Shown here: one piece after another, positions 1-7,325 of the stretch | Position numbering within the stretch: position 1 is the stretch's first letter | How the letters are laid out: each line of letters starts with the position of its first letter | Assembly: GCA_039800165.1 (NCBI GenBank) | Contig: JBDLRH010000050.1 | Span: forward strand, 1 to 19,221 | DNA from: JBDLRH01 sp039800165 | Lineage (GTDB): Bacteria > Pseudomonadota > Gammaproteobacteria > Burkholderiales > Burkholderiaceae_C | Length of the DNA: 19,221 bases | Direction: 5' to 3' | Made by a program: the position numbers and the translations under genes | Notes under the pieces: generated by a model | What the model saw: the letters and a program-made list of their open reading frames with translations, nothing else | Told to the model about the DNA's origin: nothing | The model's database searches: none

Positions 1-677
1 TCCTGGCGCTTCTCGCCGTTGACGAAGCAGCGCACCTGCGTGCGCGTGCCGTCGCATTCGTCGGCGCTCACCAGGTAGGGCCCCATCGGGCAGAAGGTGT
101 CGAAGCTCTTGCCCATGTGCCACTGCTGGTGGCGGCTTTGCCAGTCGCGTGCGGTCACGTCGTTGACGATGGTGTAGCCCCAGACATGCTGCATCGCGTC
201 GGCCTTGCGGATGCCCTTGCCGCCGCGACCGATCACCACCGTCAGCTCGGCCTCGTAGTCGATGGCGGTGGACACCGCCTGCGGAATCACGATGGCATCG
301 CCCGGGCCAATCACCGACTCGGGCACCTTGGTGAAGACGATGGGCACGCTCGGGATGTCGCCTCCGCTTTTCGCGCTGCTGTCAAAGCCGCTGCCGGCAA
401 ATTCCTTGGCATGCGCGTGGTAGTTCTTGCCGACGCAAAACAGGTTGCGGCGCGGGCGCGGCATCGGCGCGGTCAGCTGCACCGCCGACAGCGGCAAGGG
501 GGCACTCACCGGCGGCAGGGCATCACCCCGCACCAGGGCCTCCACCAGCGGCAGCGCACCCAGCGCCGCCAGCGCGGGGGGCACGTCGAAGGGTTCAACC
601 TGCCGGCCATCGGCACTGAGGCGGCCGACGCACAGCACGGCAGGGTGGGACAAACGGCGAAAGGCGAGCAGCTTCAT
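1..677 (-). CDS. Fumarylacetoacetate hydrolase family protein (partial, C-terminus off window)
   Basis: This is the N-terminal 225 codons of an FAH-fold enzyme; the rest lies to the left of the window. The protein begins MKLLAFRRLSHPAVLCVGRL and carries the usual family landmarks: a CVGKNYHAHAKEF segment, an IVFTKVPESVIGPGD segment, a YEAELTVVIG segment with acidic metal-ligand candidates, and GYTIVNDVTARDWQ. Members hydrolyse or isomerise C-C bonds in 2-oxo or 3-oxo acids (fumarylpyruvate, oxo-heptenedioate, ureidoglycolate and similar) using a divalent metal. The exact substrate cannot be told here. The chosen ATG has only a weak ribosome-binding site, but no better start lies upstream in frame. 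It diverges from a Bug-type binding protein gene 92 bases away, so both may serve catabolism of the same carboxylate. Family is confident; specific function is open. Confidence 0.88.
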   Translation of the reverse strand, partial: MKLLAFRRLSHPAVLCVGRLSADGRQVEPFDVPPALAALGALPLVEALVRGDALPPVSAPLPLSAVQLTAPMPRPRRNLFCVGKNYHAHAKEFAGSGFDSSAKSGGDIPSVPIVFTKVPESVIGPGDAIVIPQAVSTAIDYEAELTVVIGRGGKGIRKADAMQHVWGYTIVNDVTARDWQSRHQQWHMGKSFDTFCPMGPYLVSADECDGTRTQVRCFVNGEKRQ

Positions 678-754
678 GGGGCTTCGTTTCGTTGGGAGTT
701 AGGGGTAGCATGCTAATGAAGTTCACCACAAGCCGGCTGGCAGTCGGCATTGCC

Positions 755-763
755 TGAGGAGAC
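755..763 (+). promoter_or_regulatory. Ribosome-binding site of the first Bug gene
   Basis: TGAGGAGAC lies just upstream of the ATG at 770 with a spacing of about eight bases. It is a strong Shine-Dalgarno match and fixes the start of the reading frame. It sits in the 92-base gap between the divergent FAH-family and Bug genes, in which no convincing -35/-10 pair was found. Confidence 0.7.
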
Positions 764-769
764 AGTTTC

Positions 770-1744
770 ATGACCCGACGTTCGTTCGTTCTGGCCGGCC
801 TCGGTGCCGCCGCCCTGTGGGCGGGCGGCGCACACGCCCAGGGCGCCTTCCCCTCCAGGGCCATCACGATGATCGTGCCGTTCCCGCCGGGCGGGCTGGC
901 TGACATCGTGGCGCGACCAGTGGCCGACGCAATGTCGCGCGACCTGGGCCAGCCGGTGGTGGTGGAAAACCGTGCAGGTGCCGGTGGCGGTATCGGCATG
1001 GGCGCCGCGGCGCGTGCCGCCCCGGATGGCCACACGGTGCTGCTGTCGCTGTCGTCGCTGACCGTGCTGCCCGAGGCCGATGCGCTGCTGGGCCGCGCGC
1101 CGCTGTACACGCTGGCGTCGCTGCGGCCGATCGCGCGCTTCACCGCCGACCCCACCGTGCTGGCGGTGCGCGCCGAATCCCCCTGGAAGACGGCCAAGGA
1201 CTTCATCGAGGACGCGAAGAAGCGCCCGGGTGCGATCAACTACGGCTCGTCGGGCAACTACGGCACCATGCATGTGCCGATGGAAATCCTGGCGCAAAAC
1301 GCCGGCGTGAAGCTCACGCACATTCCGTTCACCGGCGCTGGCCCCGCGGTGGTGGCGCTGCTGGGCGGCCAGATCGACGCGGTATCCACCGGGCCGGCCA
1401 CCGTACTGCAGCATGTGAGGGCCGGCAAGGTCCGCGTGCTGGCGCACTGGGGCAACGGCCGACTGGAAGCGCTGCCCGATGTGCCCGCGCTGAAGGATGT
1501 GGGCTTCGATGCCGAATACGCACAGTGGTCGGGGCTGTTCATCCCCGCGGGCGTGCCCGAGCCGGTGGCGCAGCGCCTGCGCGCGGCCGCACGCATGGCT
1601 GCGCAGGACGCCAAGGTGCGCGAGGTGATCAACGGCGCCGGCAGCCCCATCCTGTACCAGGACACCCCCGACTTCGAGCGCTATGTGCAGGCCGATGCCC
1701 GCCGCATGGCCGAGGTCGTCAAGAAGATCGGAAAGCTGCAATGA
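770..1744 (+). CDS. Bug/TctC-family tripartite tricarboxylate transporter binding protein (first copy)
   Basis: This 324-residue periplasmic solute-binding protein belongs to the Bug (TctC) family, which captures carboxylates and related small organic molecules. Residues 1-23 form a signal peptide ending AHA, with an early twin arginine (TRRSFVLAG) that could suit either Sec or Tat export. Family hallmarks follow: VPFPPGGLAD near 36-45, VVVENRAGAGGGIG near 63-76, and AAPDGHTVL near 83-91. Length is normal for the family. A good ribosome-binding site supports the start. Its stop overlaps the start of the next Bug gene (ATGA), so the two are almost certainly cotranslated. No TctA/TctB membrane genes are in the window, as is common for the many orphan Bug proteins of Burkholderiales. 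The ligand is unknown; proximity to an FAH-type enzyme suggests a catabolic carboxylate. Confidence 0.93.
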   Translation: MTRRSFVLAGLGAAALWAGGAHAQGAFPSRAITMIVPFPPGGLADIVARPVADAMSRDLGQPVVVENRAGAGGGIGMGAAARAAPDGHTVLLSLSSLTVLPEADALLGRAPLYTLASLRPIARFTADPTVLAVRAESPWKTAKDFIEDAKKRPGAINYGSSGNYGTMHVPMEILAQNAGVKLTHIPFTGAGPAVVALLGGQIDAVSTGPATVLQHVRAGKVRVLAHWGNGRLEALPDVPALKDVGFDAEYAQWSGLFIPAGVPEPVAQRLRAAARMAAQDAKVREVINGAGSPILYQDTPDFERYVQADARRMAEVVKKIGKLQ

Positions 1745-2721
1745 GCCCCATGAACCGCAGAAGCCTGGTCGCCGCAGCGGCAGCGGGTGTTGCCGTGCTG
1801 GCAGCGCCCTGCGTTCACGCACAGGCCTGGCCGGCGCGCCCGGTGAAGATCGTCGTGCCGTTCGCCACTGGCGGCCCGGCCGACAACTACGCGCGCTTCA
1901 TGGCGCAGCGCCTGTCTGACGCACTGGGTCAGCCCTTCGTGGTGGAGAACCGCCCTGGCGCGGGGGCGGTGATCGGCACCGACGCGGCAGCCAAGGCAGC
2001 ACCCGATGGATACACGCTGCTCTTGATGTCGAATGCGCATACCGTCAACGAGACGCTGGTGCCCAACAAGCCCTACGGCCTGGTGCGCGACTTCGTTGGC
2101 GTGGCGCCGATCAACTATTCCGACCTGGTGCTGGTGGCGCATCCCTCGGTGCAGGCCAACAACGTGCGCGAACTGCTTGCTGCAGCCAAGGCACGCCCGG
2201 GGCGGCTCAACTACGCATCGTCGGGTGTCGGCACGCCGTACCACATGGCCGGCGAGCTGTTCAAGAGCATGGCCGACGTGTTCCTGGTGCACATCCCGTA
2301 CAAGGGCAGTTCGGGCGCGCGTACCGACGTGATCGGTGGCCAGGTCGACTTCATGTTTGACGCGGTCACCACCATGACCGAGCAGGTAAAGAGCGGCAAG
2401 GTCAAGGCACTGGCCACCACCGGCCGCCAGCGCTCGGACGTGATGCCCGATGTGCCGACGGTGCACGAGTCAGGCGTGCCGAACTACGAGGCCACGATCT
2501 GGGTCGGGCTGATGGCGCCCAAGGGCACGCCCAAGCCGGTGATCGACCGCCTCAACGAAATCGTGTCGCGCGTGGCCAGCCAGCCCGATGTGCGTGCACA
2601 GTGGGGCCGCCAGGGCGCCACGCCGCTGGTGATGAACCCGGCGGCCTTTGACAAGTACATCGCCGACGACATTGCCAAGTGGGCGCGCGTCATCAAGACC
2701 GCCAACATCAAGCCCGAGTGA
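1741..2721 (+). CDS. Bug/TctC-family tripartite tricarboxylate transporter binding protein (second copy)
   Basis: This 326-residue Bug-type periplasmic binding protein has a signal peptide of about 28 residues (MSPMNRRSLV, then an alanine-rich stretch ending VHA before QAW). The mature start PARPVKIVVPFATGGPAD and the VVENRPGAGAVIG and KAAPDGYTLLL segments are diagnostic of the family. The reading frame is open far upstream, but the start at 1741 is chosen because it gives a complete signal peptide and overlaps the previous stop as ATGA, a typical translational-coupling arrangement. An alternative ATG lies three codons later. Side-by-side Bug copies may bind different ligands or reflect duplication; the two are clearly diverged in sequence, so duplication is not recent. 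The ligand is not predictable from sequence alone. Confidence 0.93.
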   Translation: MSPMNRRSLVAAAAAGVAVLAAPCVHAQAWPARPVKIVVPFATGGPADNYARFMAQRLSDALGQPFVVENRPGAGAVIGTDAAAKAAPDGYTLLLMSNAHTVNETLVPNKPYGLVRDFVGVAPINYSDLVLVAHPSVQANNVRELLAAAKARPGRLNYASSGVGTPYHMAGELFKSMADVFLVHIPYKGSSGARTDVIGGQVDFMFDAVTTMTEQVKSGKVKALATTGRQRSDVMPDVPTVHESGVPNYEATIWVGLMAPKGTPKPVIDRLNEIVSRVASQPDVRAQWGRQGATPLVMNPAAFDKYIADDIAKWARVIKTANIKPE

Positions 2722-2749
2722 GGGCGCGGCAGCCCTTACCAACGCATCC

Positions 2750-3442
2750 ATGACGATTCATGTTCTGAGCGGCGGCGCCGCACAAGGTTTGGTTGGCCGC
2801 CTGCAGGACGCCTTCACCCAGGCCAGCGGCCACGCGGTGCAGGGCAGTTTTGGGGCGGTTGGCATCCAGAAGGACGCGCTGCTCGCGGGCGCGCCCTGCG
2901 AGGTGCTCATCCTCACGCGCGCGCTGATCGATCAGCTGGAAGTCAGCGGCCACGTGGTCGCAGGCAGCGCGCGCGACCTGGGCCGCGTGCCGACCGGCGT
3001 GGCGGTGAAGACCGGCGCGCCGCGGCCCGCGGTGGACACTGCCGAGGCCCTGAAGGCGGCGCTGATGGCCGCGCGCGGCATCTACTTCCCTGACCCGATC
3101 AAGGCCACGGCAGGCATCCACTTCATGAAGGTCATGCAGGCACTGGGCGTGGACACCGGCAATGCCGCGGCGTTGCGGCCCTTCCCGAACGGCAACGCGG
3201 CGATGGGCGCGATGGCCAAGGCCAGCGAGGACGGCCTGATCGGCTGCACGCAGGTCACCGAGATCCTGTTCACGCAGGGCGTCGATCTGGCGGGGCTGCT
3301 GCCACCGCAGTTCGCGCTGAACACCGTCTACACCGCAGCGGTGTGCACACGGGCGCAGGACCGTGACGCGGCCACCGAGCTGGTGCGCCGTCTGGCTGCA
3401 CCCGAGGCTGTAGCGGTGCGCAGTGCCTGCGGCTTCACCTGA
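2750..3442 (+). CDS. ModA-like substrate-binding domain protein lacking a signal peptide
   Basis: This 230-residue protein starts directly with MTIHVLSGGAAQGLVGRL, the first beta strand of a type II periplasmic binding fold. It continues with SGHAVQGSFGAVGIQKDALLAG and EVLILTRALIDQL, resembling molybdate-binding ModA relatives. No signal peptide or lipobox precedes it, so the product is predicted to be cytoplasmic. The frame extends upstream, but that part overlaps the previous Bug gene in another frame and reads as low-complexity Ser/Pro/Thr. The ATG at 2750 is the only sensible start, although its ribosome-binding site is poor. It follows the Bug gene by 28 bases and probably shares its operon. 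No ModB/ModC genes accompany it, so a role as a soluble sensor or ligand-binding partner is possible. Molybdate specificity should not be assumed. Confidence 0.8.
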   Translation: MTIHVLSGGAAQGLVGRLQDAFTQASGHAVQGSFGAVGIQKDALLAGAPCEVLILTRALIDQLEVSGHVVAGSARDLGRVPTGVAVKTGAPRPAVDTAEALKAALMAARGIYFPDPIKATAGIHFMKVMQALGVDTGNAAALRPFPNGNAAMGAMAKASEDGLIGCTQVTEILFTQGVDLAGLLPPQFALNTVYTAAVCTRAQDRDAATELVRRLAAPEAVAVRSACGFT

Positions 3443-3451
3443 GGCGAAGCT

Positions 3452-5359
3452 TCAAGCCAACAGCGCGTTGACCCGCTTCACATAGGCAGCCGGGTCTTCC
3501 GGCAACCCGCCTTCGGCCAGCAGCGCCTGGTCAAACAGGATGTGCGCCAGATCATGGAAGCTTGGCGAGCCATCGAGCTTCTTGACCAGCGCATGTCCGG
3601 CGTTCACCTCAAGCACCGGCTTGGTGTCGGGCACCGGCTGGCCGGCGGCCTTGAGCATGCGAGCGAGCTGCAGGCTCATGCCCTGGTCCTTGGAGACCAG
3701 GCACGCCGGTGAATCCACCAGCCGCGTCGTCACGCGCACATCCTCGGCCTTGTCCTTCAGTGCTTCCTTGAGCTTGGCGAGCAGCGGCTTGAAGGCCTCG
3801 GCTGCTTCTTCGGCGGCCTTCTTCTCGGCGTCGTCCTGCAGGTCACCGATGTCGACTGCGCCCTTGGCCACGCTTTGCAGCGGCGTGCCGTCGAACTCGG
3901 TCAGGAAGGACAGTGCCCACTCGTCGACGCGGTCGCTCATCAGCAGCACCTCGATGCCCTTCTTGCGGAACAGCTCGAGCTGCGGGCTGCTCTTGGCGGC
4001 GGCCAGGGTGTCGGCGGTGATGTAGTAGGTGGCCTTCTGGCCTTCCTTCATGCGCGCCTTGTAGTCGGCGAACGAAACATCGGTTGCATCCGATGATGTG
4101 GAGGCAAAGCGCAGCAGCTTGGCGATGCGCTCGCGGTTGGCGAAGTCCTCGCCCAGGCCTTCCTTCAGCACCGCGCCGAACTCGGCGTAGAACTTGCCGT
4201 ACTTGGCCTTGTCTTCAGCCGAGGCTTCGTCGTTCTTCTCGGCCTTGGCCAGGTCTTCCAGCATGGACAGCACGCGCTTGGTGCTTCCCTCGCGGATGGC
4301 TTTGACGTCGCGGCTTTCCTGCAGCAGCTCGCGGCTGACGTTGAGCGGCAAATCCGCGCTGTCGATCACGCCCTTGACGAAGCGCAGGTACACCGGCATC
4401 AGCGCCTCGGCGTCGTCCATGATGAAGACGCGCTTCACATACAGCTTGACGCCCGCCTTCTTCTCGCGGTTCCACAGGTCGAACGGTGCCTTGCCCGGGA
4501 TGTAGAGCAGCTGGGTGTATTCGGTGCTGCCCTCCACCCGGTTGTGGCTCCAGGCCAGCGGTGCCTCCCAGTCGTGGCTGATGGCCTTGTAGAACTCGGC
4601 GTACTGCTCGTCGGTGATGTCCTTCTTGGGCCGCGTCCACAGGGCGCTGGCCTGGTTGACGGCTTCCCACTCGTCGGTGAGCACCATCTCGCCGCCTTTT
4701 CCGTCTTCGCCTTCCTTCCACTCTTCCTTGCGCATCAGGATGGGCAGGGCGATGTGGTCGGAGTACTTGCCGATGATCTCTTTCAGTTTCCAGCGGCTCA
4801 GGTACTCGGTGGCGTCCTCGCGCAGGTGCAGGATGACGCTGGTGCCGCGGGCAGCGCGGGTGATGGCCTCGACCTCGAAGTCGCCGGTGCCGCCACTGAT
4901 CCAGCGCACGCCCTCCTCGGGCTTCAGGCCCGCGCGGCGCGACTCGACCGTGATGCGGTCGGCCACGATGAAGCCCGAATAGAAGCCCACGCCGAACTGG
5001 CCGATCAGCTGCGCGTCGGCCTTCTGGTCGCCCGACAGGCGGCTCATGAACTCGCGCTTGCCGCTCTTGGCGATCGTGCCCAGGTGGTCGATCGCTTCCT
5101 GCTGGCTCAGCCCGATGCCGTTGTCGGTGATGGTCAGCGTCTTCGCGTCCTTGTCGAAGGCGATGCGCACCTCGAGGGTGGGCGCATCTTCGTACAGGCC
5201 ACTGTTGTTCAGGGCCTCGAAGCGCAGCTTGTCGCAGGCGTCCGACGCGTTGGAGACCAGCTCGCGCAGGAAGATCTCCTTGTTGGAGTACAGCGAATGG
5301 GTGACCAGGTGCAGCAGTTGTGCCACCTCGGCCTGGAAGGAATGGGTTTGCTTGGTCAT
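3452..5359 (-). CDS. htpG: Molecular chaperone HtpG (bacterial Hsp90)
   Basis: This 635-residue ATP-dependent chaperone is full length for bacterial Hsp90. It acts in the cytosol as a homodimer that remodels client proteins with DnaK. Visible signatures are YSNKEIFLRELVSNASDA near residues 24-41 (the classical Hsp90 motif with the catalytic Glu), DNGIGL, and GQFGVGFYSGFIVAD of the GHKL ATP-binding pocket. The middle domain has RVFIMDDAEALMPVYLRFVKGVIDS and LNVSRELLQESRD. There is no MEEVD tail, as expected for bacteria. The start MTKQTHSFQAEV matches family N-termini, although no clear Shine-Dalgarno is seen. A consensus heat-shock promoter lies about 40-65 bases upstream. The gene is convergent with the ModA-like gene, with only nine bases between stops. 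Confidence 0.98.
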   Translation of the reverse strand: MTKQTHSFQAEVAQLLHLVTHSLYSNKEIFLRELVSNASDACDKLRFEALNNSGLYEDAPTLEVRIAFDKDAKTLTITDNGIGLSQQEAIDHLGTIAKSGKREFMSRLSGDQKADAQLIGQFGVGFYSGFIVADRITVESRRAGLKPEEGVRWISGGTGDFEVEAITRAARGTSVILHLREDATEYLSRWKLKEIIGKYSDHIALPILMRKEEWKEGEDGKGGEMVLTDEWEAVNQASALWTRPKKDITDEQYAEFYKAISHDWEAPLAWSHNRVEGSTEYTQLLYIPGKAPFDLWNREKKAGVKLYVKRVFIMDDAEALMPVYLRFVKGVIDSADLPLNVSRELLQESRDVKAIREGSTKRVLSMLEDLAKAEKNDEASAEDKAKYGKFYAEFGAVLKEGLGEDFANRERIAKLLRFASTSSDATDVSFADYKARMKEGQKATYYITADTLAAAKSSPQLELFRKKGIEVLLMSDRVDEWALSFLTEFDGTPLQSVAKGAVDIGDLQDDAEKKAAEEAAEAFKPLLAKLKEALKDKAEDVRVTTRLVDSPACLVSKDQGMSLQLARMLKAAGQPVPDTKPVLEVNAGHALVKKLDGSPSFHDLAHILFDQALLAEGGLPEDPAAYVKRVNALLA

Positions 5360-5387
5360 GGGAAGTCAGGGATGCAGAAAACCAAAA

Positions 5388-5407
5388 CGCCCCCGGAATT
5401 GGGGGCG
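5388..5407 (-). terminator. Terminator-like hairpin between the ABC binding-protein gene and htpG
   Basis: On the minus strand a perfect 7-bp GC-rich stem (CGCCCCC / GGGGGCG) with a six-base loop is followed immediately by TTTTGGTTTTC. This has the form of an intrinsic terminator for the binding-protein gene that ends at 5466. Its left part overlaps the -10 of the predicted sigma-32 promoter of htpG, so terminator and promoter share DNA. Confidence 0.6.
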
Positions 5408-5424
5408 GCTGGCGGTGTTTCAAG
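5397..5424 (-). promoter_or_regulatory. Predicted sigma-32 heat-shock promoter of htpG
   Basis: On the minus strand CTTGAAA (5424-5418) is separated by 13 bases from CCCCAATT (5404-5397). The sigma-32 consensus in Escherichia coli is CTTGAAA, a spacer of about 11-16, then CCCCATNT; the -35 matches fully and the -10 at seven of eight positions. The expected transcript start would lie about 30 bases before the htpG ATG. This fits the known heat-shock control of htpG in proteobacteria. The site was found by eye and has not been scored against the genome background. Confidence 0.75.
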
Positions 5425-5465
5425 AGGGCAGGAGCCCAGGCGCAGCGCCAGGCCCGCCACCCGGC

Positions 5466-6507
5466 TTACTTGGGCAGCGCCTCAACCTCTTTCACCCAGC
5501 GCTCCACCAGGCGGCGGCGCTCGGCGGCGCGGCCGTACTTCTCGAAGTCGTACTTGATCAGCCGCACCGAGTCGATCGACGGGATGCGCGCATCGGGCTT
5601 GAAGGTGCGGTTGGCGGGCACCTGCAGGCTGTTGGCGCGCGCGCCGATCTGCTGGCCCTCGGCACTCATCAGCCAGTCGTAGTAGCGGCGCGCAGCCTCC
5701 TTGTTGCGCGCGCCCCTGACCAGCGCGATGCCGCCGATCTCGTAGCTGGTGCCCTCGCAGGGCGCGGCCGACTTCACCGGAAACTTGTTGGTGATCCGCT
5801 CGTTTTCGAAGCCGAAGATGAAGCTCACGCCGATGCCGACCTCGCCCTTGGCCACATTGCGCGCCTGCGCCTGGCCGCTGCGGGTGTATTGCGTGACGTT
5901 GCGGTGCAGCTTCTTCATGTAGTCGAAGGCCGGCTCTTCGCCCATCAGCTGCACCAGGCCCGCAAGAATCGTGTACGCGGTGCCGCTGGAGGCCGGGTGC
6001 GAAATCTCGATCTCGCCCTTGTATTTCGCATCCAGCAGGTCGGCCCAGCACCTGGGCGGTGGCAGGTTCTTTTTCTTCAGCAGCTCCTCGTTCCAGCCAA
6101 AGCCGATGGCCGAGGTGTAGAAGCCGCCGACGAAGTTCTGGCTCATCGCGTACTGGCGCACCGACCAGCCGTGCAGGTCGTTGATGTAGGCCGGGCGATA
6201 GGCCTCGAGCAGGCCCACTTCAGCTGCCTGATAGAACGGGTCGCCGGTGCCGCCCCACCACAGGTCGGTCTTGGGGTTGGCCGCCTCGGCGCGCAGCTGC
6301 GCCTGCGCCTCGCCGGTGGGCTTGTGGGTCTGCAGCACGCGGATGCCAGTGGCGCGGGTGAATTCCTGCGCGGCCAGCTCGCACCAGGGGCGGTCGGTGC
6401 TGCAGATGGCGGACCGTGCCCTGCGCATGCGCGGTGCGCGCCAAAAGCATCGGCAGGGCCAGCGTGGCGCTCAGCGCCAGGGCAGGAAGGGGCAGCCAGT
6501 GTTTCAT
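5466..6507 (-). pseudogene. ABC transporter binding protein (iron/polyamine type), frameshifted after the signal peptide
   Basis: The intact C-terminal frame encodes an extracellular binding protein of the family related to Fe(III) and putrescine binders: ICSTDRPWCELAAQEFTRATGIRV, then DLWWGGTGDPFYQAAEVGLLEAY, DLLDAKYKGEIEISHPASSG and GEVGIGVSFIFGFENERITN. The signal peptide (MKHWLPLPALALSATLALPM, ending AHA before QGTV) lies in another frame, starting at the ATG at 6507 behind a good GAGGAAC ribosome-binding site. Joining the frames needs removal of one base near 6405-6416, which would give about 346 residues. As read, translation from 6507 fails soon after the signal peptide, and a start at 6428 gives a protein without export signal. 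It may be a real lesion or a single-base sequencing error. It sits 26 bases after the pseudouridine synthase gene. No permease or ATPase partner is adjacent. Confidence 0.8.
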
Positions 6508-6510
6508 GTC

Positions 6511-6517
6511 GTTCCTC
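6511..6517 (-). promoter_or_regulatory. Ribosome-binding site of the frameshifted binding-protein gene
   Basis: GAGGAAC on the minus strand is followed after a short spacer by the ATG at 6507 that opens a textbook signal peptide. This strong site shows that 6507, not the in-frame ATG at 6428, is the ancestral start, and therefore that the gene contains a frameshift. Confidence 0.65.
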
Positions 6518-6533
6518 GTTGGAATTGCGCGCC

Positions 6534-7325
6534 TCAGAAGCGCTCGTGCGGCGCGAGGTAGCGCCATTGGCCTTGCGGCAGCTGCCCGAGCATCACGCCG
6601 CCAATGCGCACCCGCTTCAAGCCCACCACCTTCAGGCCCACCAGCTCGCACATGCGGCGGATCTGGCGCTTGCGGCCCTCGCGCAGCACGAAGCGCAGCT
6701 GCTCGGGATTCTGCCAATCGACTTGCGCCGGCTTGAGCACGCGGCCGTCCAGGCTCAGGCCGTGGCGCAGCCGCTGCAGCTGCTCGCGCGGGAAGGCGGC
6801 CTGCACATCGCGCGTGACTTCGCCCTGCGGGCCGGGCCAGCTGACGCGCACCAGGTATTCCTTCTCGACCTCCGAGTCTTCGCCGATCAGCTGGCGCGCC
6901 ACGCGGCCGTCTTGCGTCAGCACCAGCAGACCGGTGGAGTCGATGTCCAGCCGCCCGGCCGGCGCCAGGCCCTTGAGCTGCGCCGGCGAGAACTGCACGC
7001 GCGCGGCGTCGCCCGGCCAGCGGTTGCGCGGCTGCACCAGCGTCACCGCCGGTTGGTGGCCGTCTTCGGCCTGCCCGCTCACATAGCCCACCGGCTTGTG
7101 CAGCACGATGGTCACCTGCCGCTGCTGCTGGCCGCGCGCGGCGGGGTCGATCTCGATGCGCGCCGAAGGCGACACCGGCTGGCCCATCACCGCGGGCCGG
7201 CCGTCCACCCGCACCCAGCCGCGCGCGATCCAGTCGTCGGCCTCGCGGCGCGAGCACAGGCCGAGCTCGGCCATGCGCTTGTTCAGGCGCACGCTCGCAG
7301 CGCCGTCAGGCAGCGGCGTGCTCAT
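6534..7325 (-). CDS. rluF: RluF-like 23S rRNA pseudouridine synthase (RsuA/RluB/RluF family)
   Basis: This 263-residue enzyme converts a uridine in 23S rRNA to pseudouridine. It has an N-terminal S4 RNA-binding domain (VRLNKRMAELGLCSRREADDWI, about 12-60). The catalytic motif GRLDIDSTGLLVLT follows, with the active-site aspartate at D127. Near 215-227 lies REGRKRQIRRMCE, resembling the RluF/RluB branch. In Escherichia coli RluF acts on U2604; assignment to RluF rather than RluB here rests on overall style and is less certain than the family. Its ATG overlaps the stop of the upstream Crp/Fnr-like gene (ATGA), so the two are translationally coupled, an unusual pairing of a regulator with an rRNA modification enzyme. 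The frameshifted binding-protein gene follows. Confidence 0.88.
   Translation of the reverse strand: MSTPLPDGAASVRLNKRMAELGLCSRREADDWIARGWVRVDGRPAVMGQPVSPSARIEIDPAARGQQQRQVTIVLHKPVGYVSGQAEDGHQPAVTLVQPRNRWPGDAARVQFSPAQLKGLAPAGRLDIDSTGLLVLTQDGRVARQLIGEDSEVEKEYLVRVSWPGPQGEVTRDVQAAFPREQLQRLRHGLSLDGRVLKPAQVDWQNPEQLRFVLREGRKRQIRRMCELVGLKVVGLKRVRIGGVMLGQLPQGQWRYLAPHERF

Noticed and set aside
1525..1740. N-terminal extension of the second Bug protein
   Set aside because: It lies within the first Bug gene in a different frame; the ATGA overlap and signal peptide support the start at 1741.
3429..3466. GAAGCTTC palindrome between the convergent ModA-like gene and htpG considered as a terminator
   Set aside because: The stem is only four base pairs with no T-run, so it is not a credible terminator.
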